Assembly: GCA_965602805.1 (NCBI GenBank)
Contig: CBFCZK010000002.1
Location: 124,001 to 188,000, forward strand
Reading direction: 5' to 3'
DNA from: Thiomicrorhabdus sp965602805
GTDB taxonomy: Bacteria; Pseudomonadota; Gammaproteobacteria; Thiomicrospirales; Thiomicrospiraceae
Length of the DNA stretch: 64,000 nt
The translations under genes and the position numbers were made by a program. Under the pieces are notes generated by a model. That model ran no database searches and was not told where the DNA came from. It saw nothing but the letters and a program-made list of their open reading frames with translations. Of the stretch, positions 23,509 through 31,834 are shown piece by piece; positions within the stretch are counted from its first letter, which is position 1; the number at the start of each line of letters is the position of its first letter.

Positions 23509-25935
23509 TTAGGAATTCTGCTCTGCTTTTAGAATAACGGGTAATGTATCTAAAATTGAATCGGGGGTTAAACTCATCGAGTCTATGCCTAGTTCGACTA
23601 AAAATTCAGCAAACTCAGGATAGTCTGAAGGTGCCTGACCACAGATACCAATCGGTTTATTATTACGTTTAGCGCCTTCTACAGCCATTTTAACCATCTT
23701 TTTGACACTCAGATCACGTTCATCATATGCAAATGCGACCTTATGTGAGTCCCTGTCAATCCCTAACACCAACTGAGTTAAGTCATTAGTGCCAATTGAA
23801 AACCCATCAAAGAACTCGGAAAACTCATCTATGAGCAGTACATTGCTTGGAACTTCGACCATCATGTAGACTTTAAGGCCTTTTTCCCCGCGCACTAAGC
23901 CATTCACCGCTAAGTTTTCAATGACTAATCCGGCTTCGGTTAAGGTACGACAGAATGGCACCATAATAATCAGATTATCTAGACCTAGTCCCTCCCTTGC
24001 TCTTTTTACAGCTTGGCATTCAAGTGCAAAACTTGGTTTATATTCCGCATCGTTGTAACGTGCTGCACCCCTGAAACCGAGCATAGGATTCTCTTCCTGC
24101 TCTTCAAAAACCGCTCCACCAATCATTGACGCATACTCATTGGTTTTAAAGTCAGACAAACGTAAAACGACCTCTTTTGGATAGAAAGCGGCCGCTATCG
24201 TTGAAATTCCTTCTGTGAGTTTATGCACAAAGAATTCCTGACCATCATCAAACCCTGCCGTAAGCCGCGCAATTTCGGCACGAGCCTTTTCATCTGTCAC
24301 TTTTTCTGGGTTGATAAGTGCCTGCGGGTGAATTTTTATGGTGTTACTAATAATAAATTCCATTCGAGCTAAGCCAACCCCGTCATTCGGAATCTTATTA
24401 AGACTAAACGCCAGGTCCGGATTTGCCAAATTCATCTTTACCTGAGTTTTAGGCATCGTTATATGCCCAACATCAATGACTTCTTCTGTAAACTCAAGCT
24501 CTGACGCATAAACCCGTCCTTCATCCCCTTCTACACAACTCACGGTGATGCCTGCGCCATGTTCGATCAGATCGGTTGCACGCTCCGTTCCAACGACGGC
24601 CGGAATTCCAAGTTCACGTGCAATAATCGCGGCATGGCAAGTACGCCCTCCTCTATTGGTCACTAAAGCAGAAGCCTTCTTCATAATCGGCTCCCAATCA
24701 GGCGTGGTCATATCCGCAACCAATACATCGCCCTCTTTAAACTCATGTAAAAACTCTACTGAAGTAATGACATGAGCTTTACCACTGGCAACACGATTAC
24801 CAACAGCACGCCCGGTAACCAACGGTTCTGGACGATTTTCTTCTATAGTGTACTGTTTTAAAAACCCACCCTTCTTTTGAGAGACAACCGTTTCTGGTCG
24901 CGCCTGAACAACAAATAACTCTCCTGTTCTGCCATCTTTTGCCCACTCTATATCCATGGGACGATTAACTTTGGCTTTTTGACTGTAATAAGTTTCAATT
25001 TTGATGGCGTACTCAGCCAGCAGCAAAACTTCCTCATCTGTGATGCAATACTGTTTTTGTTCATCTACAGGCGTCTGAATATTTTGCACTGGCTCATGAC
25101 TGCTCTCATCCGTCGCATAAATCATCTTTATCTTCTTAGAGCCTAAGTGTCTTTTTAAGACTCCGCGTGCACCTTTTTTAAAGGTTGGTTTATGCACATA
25201 AAACTCGTCAGGCTCTATCGCGCCTTGCACGACATTTTCACCTAATCCGTAAGCGCCGGTAATCAACACGACATCTTCAAAACCGCTTTCTGTATCAATA
25301 GAGAACATGACACCCGATGAAGCCAAGTCAGAACGTACCATCAGCTGCACTCCAACGGACAGAGACACCTCAAAGTGGTCAAATCCGTGCTCGGCACGGT
25401 AGTGAATGGCACGATCATTAAATAAACTGGCATAACATTGCTTGCATGCATCAATATAAGAATCTAAGCCTGAAATATTCAGATATGAATCTTGTTGACC
25501 TGCAAAACTAGCCGTAGGCAGATCTTCTGCGGTGGCTGAACTTCGAATGGCTAGTGAAAAATCACTCCCAAGATTGTGCGTTAGGGCTTCATACGCTAAA
25601 AGCATCTCTTTATGCAGCGCTTCGGGTAACTTGGCGTTATAGATCAGTTCACGTATTGCACTCCCGCAGCTTTGCAGCTCTCTGGTGTTATCAACATCAA
25701 GGGAATCAAGAATACTATGCAATTTTTCCCAAAGATCATTCTCTTCTAAAATTGCATTATAAGCATCTGACGTAATTGCAAATCCATTTGGTACAGGTAC
25801 TCCTTGAGGAACGAGGCTTTGATACATTTCGCCTAGTGAGGCATTTTTACCACCCACCAGCTGAATATCCTCTATACCCACTTCTGAAAAGAATCTGATA
25901 TATAAACTATTAGAAAATTGTAATTCTGACATCAT
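23509..25935 (-). CDS. ppsA: phosphoenolpyruvate synthase
   Basis: An 808-residue enzyme converting pyruvate and ATP to PEP, AMP and phosphate. It has the N-terminal ATP-grasp domain (VGGKNASLGEMY), the central phosphohistidine site TNRGGRTCHAAIIAREL, and the C-terminal PEP/pyruvate-binding TIM barrel with GICGQAPSDYPEFAEFLVELG. GGAG lies 6 nt before the first of two adjacent ATGs. In an autotroph it feeds fixed carbon from pyruvate back to sugars. The regulator ppsR often lies next to ppsA but is not visible here. Confidence 0.96.
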   Translation of the reverse strand: MMSELQFSNSLYIRFFSEVGIEDIQLVGGKNASLGEMYQSLVPQGVPVPNGFAITSDAYNAILEENDLWEKLHSILDSLDVDNTRELQSCGSAIRELIYNAKLPEALHKEMLLAYEALTHNLGSDFSLAIRSSATAEDLPTASFAGQQDSYLNISGLDSYIDACKQCYASLFNDRAIHYRAEHGFDHFEVSLSVGVQLMVRSDLASSGVMFSIDTESGFEDVVLITGAYGLGENVVQGAIEPDEFYVHKPTFKKGARGVLKRHLGSKKIKMIYATDESSHEPVQNIQTPVDEQKQYCITDEEVLLLAEYAIKIETYYSQKAKVNRPMDIEWAKDGRTGELFVVQARPETVVSQKKGGFLKQYTIEENRPEPLVTGRAVGNRVASGKAHVITSVEFLHEFKEGDVLVADMTTPDWEPIMKKASALVTNRGGRTCHAAIIARELGIPAVVGTERATDLIEHGAGITVSCVEGDEGRVYASELEFTEEVIDVGHITMPKTQVKMNLANPDLAFSLNKIPNDGVGLARMEFIISNTIKIHPQALINPEKVTDEKARAEIARLTAGFDDGQEFFVHKLTEGISTIAAAFYPKEVVLRLSDFKTNEYASMIGGAVFEEQEENPMLGFRGAARYNDAEYKPSFALECQAVKRAREGLGLDNLIIMVPFCRTLTEAGLVIENLAVNGLVRGEKGLKVYMMVEVPSNVLLIDEFSEFFDGFSIGTNDLTQLVLGIDRDSHKVAFAYDERDLSVKKMVKMAVEGAKRNNKPIGICGQAPSDYPEFAEFLVELGIDSMSLTPDSILDTLPVILKAEQNS

Positions 25936-26605
25936 GACTATCTCCAGGCTTAATCACCAAAAATCGAAATCAAAATTGAATTCGAATTTTCATATTACAC
26001 TGTTTTTTTGAAAGCGCATAGTCACAATATCAGCTTTTATTATGCCGATATTAAAAATACAAAATAACAACAAATTCAATAAGTTAAAAGGACATAATGA
26101 CTTCTGAAACGGTTACTTAATACGTAAATAAAGGCGTTGTAAATTAAGTTTTAACATGATAAGAATTTGACTCAATTCAATCTCTAAAAACGCTTTCACA
26201 CGACAAAACCTTGCGTTTGTGTCAGCATTATGTGGAGTATGGACAACTGTAGAATCGACTAGATCGTACGTTGTGATGTTGAAGGTATTCCTATTTATTA
26301 GGCACTTTTCTATTTTTTTATACAAAATGGATGGCTTTACTGAGTCGTCGATTCACTCTCTCTCGTTTTTAATTTGGAGACAGCACCACAATCAGCAAAT
26401 AGATGACTGAATTACGAATGGTTTTAGGTGTTGATTGGCTTTAATAAAAGCTTGTTCTGAGACTTAATTTTGGATTTCACCCTTAACGGACGTTACATTA
26501 GGGTTTATTTGGCGTGATTTGATAGGCAGGTTTACAGGGATGACACTTATTTAAAGACCCCTTTTCATTACACTAAGTAATGAATCAGCTCGGAATCATG
26601 TTGGA
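25936..26605. other. 670-bp stretch without a convincing gene
   Basis: The only sizeable frame is 70 codons on the minus strand (26113-26325). It has no ribosome-binding site of note, no recognisable domain, and a composition close to random AT-rich sequence. No repeat, RNA gene or insertion sequence was recognised. The ppsA promoter must lie within the first part. Confidence 0.5.
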
Positions 26606-27160
26606 TTAAGCTCTATATTCTTCTAAAAGAAGATACTTTCGATAGTGCTGTAGCTCATCAATGGATTCATGAATATCTGCTAACGCTAAATGTGCGCCAC
26701 TTTTTTTGTGCGATTGATAGACCTTAGGCGCCCATCGTCTGGCAAGCTCTTTCAGTGTACTGACATCCAAGTTTCGATAATGGAAAAACACTTCCAGCAG
26801 CGGCATTTGCTCGACCATAAAACGACGATCCTGGCAGATACTGTTACCACACATAGGGGATTTACTTGCTGGCACATATTGCTTTAAGAACTCTATGGTT
26901 AAAGCTTCAGCCTCTTGCATTGTCACAGTGCTTTCTTGAACTCTTTTGGTTAACCCCGATTTGCCATGATGCGTGGTACACCACTCATCCATAGAATCTA
27001 GATAAGATTGTGGCGTTTGAATCGCTAACACAGGCCCTTCAGCCAGGACATTCAATTCACTATCGGTTATCACGGTTGCGATTTCGATAATTCGATCTGT
27101 TTTTGGCTCTAATCCGGTCATTTCCAAATCAATCCAAATTAAATTTTTATCAGACTTCAT
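26606..27160 (-). CDS. orn: oligoribonuclease
   Basis: A 184-residue DEDDh 3'-5' exonuclease that degrades di- to pentanucleotides, including pGpG from cyclic di-GMP turnover. Motifs: Exo I DLEMTGLEP near residue 11, Exo II around MCGNSICQDRRF, Exo III HLALADIHES with catalytic His and Asp. Length is that of E. coli Orn. It is divergent from the M48 protease gene; orn-rsgA proximity is common in gammaproteobacteria and holds here. Confidence 0.96.
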   Translation of the reverse strand: MKSDKNLIWIDLEMTGLEPKTDRIIEIATVITDSELNVLAEGPVLAIQTPQSYLDSMDEWCTTHHGKSGLTKRVQESTVTMQEAEALTIEFLKQYVPASKSPMCGNSICQDRRFMVEQMPLLEVFFHYRNLDVSTLKELARRWAPKVYQSHKKSGAHLALADIHESIDELQHYRKYLLLEEYRA

Positions 27161-27268
27161 AAATAGGCTCTCTTTTCACATACTTTCACATACAATATGT
27201 CGTTATATTAACGTAAAAACACCTTCTAAAAATAGAAAACCCACCCTCTAAACCGTAGAAAGAGTCTT

Positions 27269-28528
27269 ATGAACTGGATTACCCCTTTATTCTTATTTGC
27301 CCTAACTCTCAACGTCTTGATTGAAGTTTGGCTTAATATTAAAAACCAATTCCACATCGGCAAGCATCGCCAAAGTGTGCCTGAAGAATTTAGTGAAGTG
27401 GTGACCTTAGAGGCGCATCAAATAGCCGCTGACTACAGCCGTGCTAAATTGCAGCTGGGACGTTTAGGACTATTTTACGATGCCGCAATCCTCTTATTTA
27501 TGACATTAGGCGGTGGTTTTCAGGACATCTATAATCTCTGGTTAACCACTGCTTTAGAACCGGTTTGGCGTGATGTGGCGTTTTTGCTTTCAGCTCTATG
27601 GTTTGTCTCCCTACTACACCTGCCGTTTTCAATTATTAGCACCTTTAAAATTGAAGCTGAATTTGGTTTTAATAAAACGACTCCATTTAATTTTGTCACG
27701 GACTTATTAAAGCAATGGGGTTTAATGGTGGTTTTAGGCGTACCGCTTATCTGGGTAATCATCAGCATTATGACCAGCTATATTGACCAGGCCTGGTGGT
27801 TTTATACTTGGGTTGTTTGGATGGGTTTTCAATTCATTCTAATGTGGGCTTATCCAAAATGGATTGCGCCGATTTTCAATAAATTTTCACCACTTGAAGA
27901 TGAAGCCATGAAGGAACGTATTAGCAAATTGCTTGAACGTACTGGCTTTGAATCAAACGGTATCTTTGTGATGGACGGTTCTTCGCGATCTGGTCATGGC
28001 AATGCTTACTTTACCGGCATGGGTAAAAACAAACGTATCGTCTTCTTTGATACCTTATTAGAAAAGCTCAGCCCCAAAGAAGTTGAAGCCGTTTTAGCAC
28101 ACGAACTCGGGCATTTCAAACATGGCCACATTCGCCAAAAACTGATTGAAAGCACAGTATTAACGCTCGCTGGACTCGCTTTATTAGGCTGGCTGATTCA
28201 ACTGCCTGAGTTTTACAGTGGCTTGGGAATGACGTCACAAACACCTGCAATAGCCCTTCTATTGTTTATGACTGTTATACCAACGCTGTTCTTTTTCATG
28301 GGACCTATTAGTGCGCTGAAGAGTCGTAAGCATGAATTTGAAGCCGATGCGTTTGCTGCCGAGCATGTCGGTGCAGAACATTTGATTTCAGCTCTATTGA
28401 AAATGTATCGTGATAACGCCAGTACTTTAACGCCGGACCCGAGTTTTTCGGCTTACCATGACAGCCATCCGCCGGCTAAAATTCGTATTGACCACTTAAA
28501 GACGTTAATCGGCAAAAACGCCGATTAG
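27269..28528 (+). CDS. M48 family membrane metalloprotease (Ste24/CAAX-protease-like)
   Basis: A 419-residue integral membrane zinc protease. The zinc-binding HELGHFKHG lies around residue 281, with the third ligand in EFEADAFAA around residue 358; several hydrophobic spans flank them. The N-terminal half is the CAAX prenyl protease N-terminal domain type. Bacterial members are thought to act in membrane protein quality control. It contains a perfect iterated palindrome translated as D-Q-A-W-W. It begins a plus-strand run with the pterin dehydratase. Confidence 0.9.
   Translation: MNWITPLFLFALTLNVLIEVWLNIKNQFHIGKHRQSVPEEFSEVVTLEAHQIAADYSRAKLQLGRLGLFYDAAILLFMTLGGGFQDIYNLWLTTALEPVWRDVAFLLSALWFVSLLHLPFSIISTFKIEAEFGFNKTTPFNFVTDLLKQWGLMVVLGVPLIWVIISIMTSYIDQAWWFYTWVVWMGFQFILMWAYPKWIAPIFNKFSPLEDEAMKERISKLLERTGFESNGIFVMDGSSRSGHGNAYFTGMGKNKRIVFFDTLLEKLSPKEVEAVLAHELGHFKHGHIRQKLIESTVLTLAGLALLGWLIQLPEFYSGLGMTSQTPAIALLLFMTVIPTLFFFMGPISALKSRKHEFEADAFAAEHVGAEHLISALLKMYRDNASTLTPDPSFSAYHDSHPPAKIRIDHLKTLIGKNAD
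27786..27797. repeat. iterated palindrome ACCAGGCCTGGT inside a coding region
   Basis: A perfect core within the M48 protease gene, in a predicted membrane or loop segment. Confidence 0.85.
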
Positions 28529-28576
28529 AAATATTTTCATACAACACTTATTCAAACTAATTTAGGAACTATAGAG

Positions 28577-28930
28577 ATGACATCGCAAACGACTCTATCA
28601 CAAGAACTTACTCAACAACGCTGTGAAGAGATGCCTAAAGGCTCTAAGTCTTTAATCATTCCAGCCATTGAAAGCAACCTGAGCCACTTAACAGGTTGGG
28701 ATGCACCGCTTAATTATGTGAATATGTCTAAAACCTTTAATTTTAAAAACTATCAGCAAACCATTGCGTTTGTAAATGCAGTCACTTGGTTAGCGAACAA
28801 AGAAGATCATCATCCGCAAATTTGTTTTGACTACAACAGTGCAAAAATAACGCTGACCACCCATAATGCCAAAGGCTTGACCAATAACGATATGATTATG
28901 GCTGCTAAAATTAACGCTCTATTGGATTAG
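28577..28930 (+). CDS. 4a-hydroxytetrahydrobiopterin dehydratase (pterin-4-alpha-carbinolamine dehydratase)
   Basis: A 117-residue protein with the PCD active-site signature ANKEDHHPQICFDYNSAKITLTTH cut across two strands, including the adjacent catalytic histidines. It regenerates the pterin cofactor of aromatic amino acid hydroxylases; in bacteria lacking them its role is unclear. Forty-eight bp after the protease gene, same direction. Confidence 0.92.
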   Translation: MTSQTTLSQELTQQRCEEMPKGSKSLIIPAIESNLSHLTGWDAPLNYVNMSKTFNFKNYQQTIAFVNAVTWLANKEDHHPQICFDYNSAKITLTTHNAKGLTNNDMIMAAKINALLD

Positions 28931-29070
28931 TGATTTGAATTTGTAAAACAGATGCTAATTTTAGGTTCTTAACTTAGTTTTTCGTTAAGCCTGGTATTAG
29001 GCCTACTATTAAATTCGACATTAAACTTCACCGCAGCAGTTCCACCTACGAATAAGGTTCCAATCGCTTT

Positions 29071-30129
29071 ATGGCTAAACGCAAACTCACTGACCAACAA
29101 ACCCGCCGTGTCAGCACCAAAAGACAAAAGCAAACCTCTGAAAACGGTGGCACTGACACGTCAGCTCTACCGTCTAAAAAAACCTCAGATACCAGTTTAT
29201 TGGGTTCGGAACAACCAGGCCTGGTCATTACCAGTTTTGGCAAACGCGTGCTTATCGAGGCCGAATCAGGTGAGCATTTCAAATGCGCCATCCGTCAACA
29301 TTTAGGCAAATTGGTTGCCGGCGACCAGGTCATTTGGCAGACCGACATTGAGGCAGGTACTGGCGTTGTCGTCAGTGTTTTACCGCGGACTCATGAATTT
29401 AGTCGTCCTGGTTTCAGAGGCCAAACCCGAATGATTGCCGCTAATATTGATTTTATCGGTATTGTGATGCCCGTATTACCGGGCATTCATCCAGATATGA
29501 TTGACCGCTATTTAGTCGGCGCTGCTCAGCTAGACATTCCCGTCATTATTATCATTAATAAAGTAGATTTATTAGATGACGAGGAAGATTGGGACACGAT
29601 TGCTGCGTTATTGGAACCCTACAGTGAACTTGGGATTGAAATCCTTCCTGCTTCTACCATCTCACAAGCGGGTCTACACGATTTACAGAGTTTTATGAAT
29701 GGCAAAAATAGTGTTTTTGTTGGACCATCTGGTGCTGGAAAATCTTCACTGATTAACGCATTGATTCCCGACTTAGGCATTAGAGTGGGTACGCTCTCTG
29801 AGGCGACTGGACTTGGAAAACACACCACCACCAACAGCATTCTATATCACCTGCCGAGCATGGACGGTTCACAAAAAGACGGCGGTAACCTTATTGACTC
29901 CCCTGGGATTCGTCAGTTTAGCCCGACCGCTTGTTCGGTCAATGAACTGGCCAGCTACTACCCTGACTTCGCCCCATTTCTAGGACACTGTAAATACAAT
30001 AATTGCACACATAGCATTGAGCCAAGCTGTGCGATTCAAGAGGCTGTTGAATCTGGCGAGATCGCCTTTAGTCGTTACCAGAGCTTCCAGAGAATGCTGG
30101 AAGAGTTTAAAAGCGAACCTGAACATTAA
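29071..30129 (+). CDS. rsgA: ribosome biogenesis GTPase RsgA
   Basis: A 352-residue circularly permuted GTPase that helps 30S maturation. N-terminal OB domain, then permuted G motifs: INKVDLL (G4), VGPSGAGKSSLIN (G1), DSPGIRQF (G3), and a C-terminal zinc finger CKYNNCTHSIEPSC. The first 45 residues are basic and low complexity, as usual. A perfect iterated palindrome lies near the end of that linker, encoding P-G-L-V. Confidence 0.96.
   Translation: MAKRKLTDQQTRRVSTKRQKQTSENGGTDTSALPSKKTSDTSLLGSEQPGLVITSFGKRVLIEAESGEHFKCAIRQHLGKLVAGDQVIWQTDIEAGTGVVVSVLPRTHEFSRPGFRGQTRMIAANIDFIGIVMPVLPGIHPDMIDRYLVGAAQLDIPVIIIINKVDLLDDEEDWDTIAALLEPYSELGIEILPASTISQAGLHDLQSFMNGKNSVFVGPSGAGKSSLINALIPDLGIRVGTLSEATGLGKHTTTNSILYHLPSMDGSQKDGGNLIDSPGIRQFSPTACSVNELASYYPDFAPFLGHCKYNNCTHSIEPSCAIQEAVESGEIAFSRYQSFQRMLEEFKSEPEH
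29214..29225. repeat. iterated palindrome ACCAGGCCTGGT inside a coding region
   Basis: A perfect core near the start of rsgA, at the border of the flexible N-terminal tail and the OB domain. Confidence 0.85.
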
Positions 30130-30258
30130 TTAAGAGTGGCGCTGGTGCTAAGCTGTTCTCCACAATTCGCAACGATAATCTGCCGGAAAATCGTTAAGAG
30201 CCCCTCCGAGTCGTTTCTACCAAGCACGATTGACAATATAATACGGGCGGCTAATTAT

Positions 30259-30465
30259 TTAACCGCCAGCCACTAATACCGAGAGCCCGTATAACAATAA
30301 GGTTGTTCCAAAGATTGCCACCGTCCAAAATAGAAAGACCCAACCTAAATGAATAGACTTTTGGGCTAATTTCAAAATCACCCAGCTTATCACTGTCAAA
30401 ACAATTACCACCAACCACAATCTAATCAAAATATCTCCTTCTTGTTTTAAAGTTTTTAAATCCAT
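30259..30465 (-). CDS. small membrane protein of unknown function
   Basis: From the ATG at 30465 (MDLKTLKQEGD) a 68-residue protein with two strongly hydrophobic spans (about residues 14-34 and 41-63). A start 15 bp further upstream is possible but neither has a strong ribosome-binding site. No family recognised. The stop is embedded in a GGCGG...CCGCC inverted repeat at 30246-30267 that may end the transcript. It converges with rsgA. Confidence 0.55.
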   Translation of the reverse strand: MDLKTLKQEGDILIRLWLVVIVLTVISWVILKLAQKSIHLGWVFLFWTVAIFGTTLLLYGLSVLVAGG

Positions 30466-30480
30466 GGATTCCCAAAACAC

Positions 30481-30864
30481 TTAAAACAAATCACCTTAAA
30501 GCATCTAAAATTATGCCACTTACGTCCATTCAATCAACTTTAGACATTCATCACAACGATATTGCAGGTAATTTTACCGAAAAAATGTCACTACATTGAT
30601 CTAAACAACCAATTAAATCAAAGTACAGAACTGCATAAAACCATCTTATTTTGACTCACTTTTTGTACTATAGACAGTATATTTACAGACAAAAACTGAT
30701 TTTCATCAAAGCTTTAGAGTGCATATTACTTATTAATGCATATTTATAGAAAATATTAAGGTTTGCTCAACTCTTCTATCTTGACTCAGAAGACCTTTTC
30801 GACTGTAATAGGCACCAGGGTTTAATCACCCGAACTATTTAAATAGTGCTTTGGAGAGTACATT
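30481..30864. other. 384-bp leader region of the cytochrome c gene
   Basis: No open frame with coding character. A 14-bp perfect palindrome ACTATTTAAATAGT at 30834-30847 lies directly before the GGAG ribosome-binding site of the cytochrome gene and could be an operator or a small RNA hairpin. A TTGACT hexamer near 30651 may be part of a promoter. Nothing else was recognised. Confidence 0.4.
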
Positions 30865-31170
30865 ATGAAAAATACAATTATTGCTCTAGCTGCGGCTGGA
30901 TTAGTTTCTTTTGGTGCAGCTGCTCAAGCTGGTGACGCAACTGCTGGTCAATCAGCTTACGCTACATGTGTAGGTTGTCACGGCGCTGCTGGTGAAGGCG
31001 GAGTTGGTCCTAAGCTAGCGGGTCAAGCTGCTGCAGATATCGCTGCTAAGCTAAACAAGTACAAATCTGGTGAGCAAGTAGGACCTATGACTTCTATGAT
31101 GGCTCCAATGGCTGCTGGTCTTTCTGACGCAGACATCGCTAACATCGCTGCTTACACTGCTTCTCTATAA
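30865..31170 (+). CDS. periplasmic monohaem cytochrome c (c5/c553 type)
   Basis: A 101-residue precursor with signal peptide (to about A-Q-A-G at residue 22). A single haem site lies at C35-V-G-C38-H39, with methionines in GPMTSMMAPMAAGL supplying the sixth ligand. The very alanine-rich sequence and the compact size fit small electron carriers between the bc1 or Sox system and terminal oxidases. It has its own terminator, so it is a single-gene transcript, probably abundant. Confidence 0.9.
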   Translation: MKNTIIALAAAGLVSFGAAAQAGDATAGQSAYATCVGCHGAAGEGGVGPKLAGQAAADIAAKLNKYKSGEQVGPMTSMMAPMAAGLSDADIANIAAYTASL

Positions 31171-31190
31171 TTTATAGAGTTTCAGTTAAA

Positions 31191-31218
31191 AAAGACCGCC
31201 TTAGGGCGGTTTTTTTTC
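31191..31218 (+). terminator. terminator of the cytochrome c gene
   Basis: ACCGCC at 31195-31200 pairs with GGCGGT at 31205-31210, followed by nine T residues. Confidence 0.92.
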
Positions 31219-31395
31219 GCCTCCAATTTGACGAGCTACCTGTTATTTAATTATATAACGCTTAAAAAGACCTTCAACCAGACTTGAACAGACTCAAAAT
31301 TCAACTCTTTGAGTTTGCTGCTTGATTTACAAGCAGACATGGCTTTAAATAGCAGGATAAACCTTTTCAAATATTTAAATTTAAAGAGAACAATT

Positions 31396-31695
31396 ATGAA
31401 AAAATTATTAATTACAGCCATCACAGCTGGCTTCTTATTTTCTACTTCAGCAAATGCAATGGAAGCCCCTGCTAAATCTGCAACATGCGTTGGTTGCCAC
31501 GGTGCCGATGGCAATAGCATGGTGCCAAACTTTCCAAAAATAGCGGGGCAGCACGCAAGCTATCTTGAGAAGCAATTGAAAGACTTCCGTGATGGCTTCC
31601 GTAAAGACGCTACTATGGCCGCTTTCGTAAAAGGCTTAACCGATGAAGAGATTAAAGCCTTGGCTGATTTCTATGCTGCGCAAACGGCTAAATAA
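31396..31695 (+). CDS. periplasmic monohaem cytochrome c (c553/c4-half type)
   Basis: Start chosen at ATG 31396 (MKKLLITAITAGFLF), which gives a clean signal peptide; 99 residues. Haem site C31-V-G-C34-H35, then FPKIAGQHASYLEKQLKDFRDG and VKGLTDEEIKALADFY, the same fold as one half of the dihaem cytochrome at 15836. It is a separate unit from the cytochrome gene just upstream. Its C-terminus is the best match for the cytochrome remnant at 10498-10572. Confidence 0.9.
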   Translation: MKKLLITAITAGFLFSTSANAMEAPAKSATCVGCHGADGNSMVPNFPKIAGQHASYLEKQLKDFRDGFRKDATMAAFVKGLTDEEIKALADFYAAQTAK

Positions 31696-31704
31696 TCTAT
31701 CTTC

Positions 31705-31728
31705 AAAGTGACCAGGCCTGGTCACTTT
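31705..31728. repeat. iterated palindrome, 24-bp perfect dyad after a cytochrome c gene
   Basis: The core 31711-31722 is extended on both sides to a perfect 24-bp inverted repeat (arms AAAGTGACCAGG and CCTGGTCACTTT). It starts 10 bp after the cytochrome stop codon and could form a hairpin in the transcript. Confidence 0.88.
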
Positions 31729-31772
31729 AAAAACTTGGTCTGTAATGCCTTATAAATTAGGCATATGTAAAC

Positions 31773-31808
31773 AAAAAAGGCGCTTATTCACGAATAAGCG
31801 CCTTTTTT
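31773..31808. terminator. bidirectional terminator between convergent genes
   Basis: AAAAAAGGCGCTTATTC pairs perfectly with GAATAAGCGCCTTTTTT across a 2-nt centre, with T-runs on both strands. It serves the cytochrome gene and the large oxidoreductase gene. Confidence 0.93.
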
Positions 31809-31834
31809 ATGGCCATCAACAAATAGCTTATCAA

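Noticed and set aside
26113..26325. 70-codon minus-strand frame
   Set aside because: No ribosome-binding site, no recognisable domain, and AT-rich composition like surrounding non-coding DNA. It is not ppsR, which is about 270 residues.
30246..30267. Strong terminator for the small membrane protein
   Set aside because: The GGCGG/CCGCC repeat overlaps the stop codon and lacks a T-run, so it is only mentioned in the gene entry.
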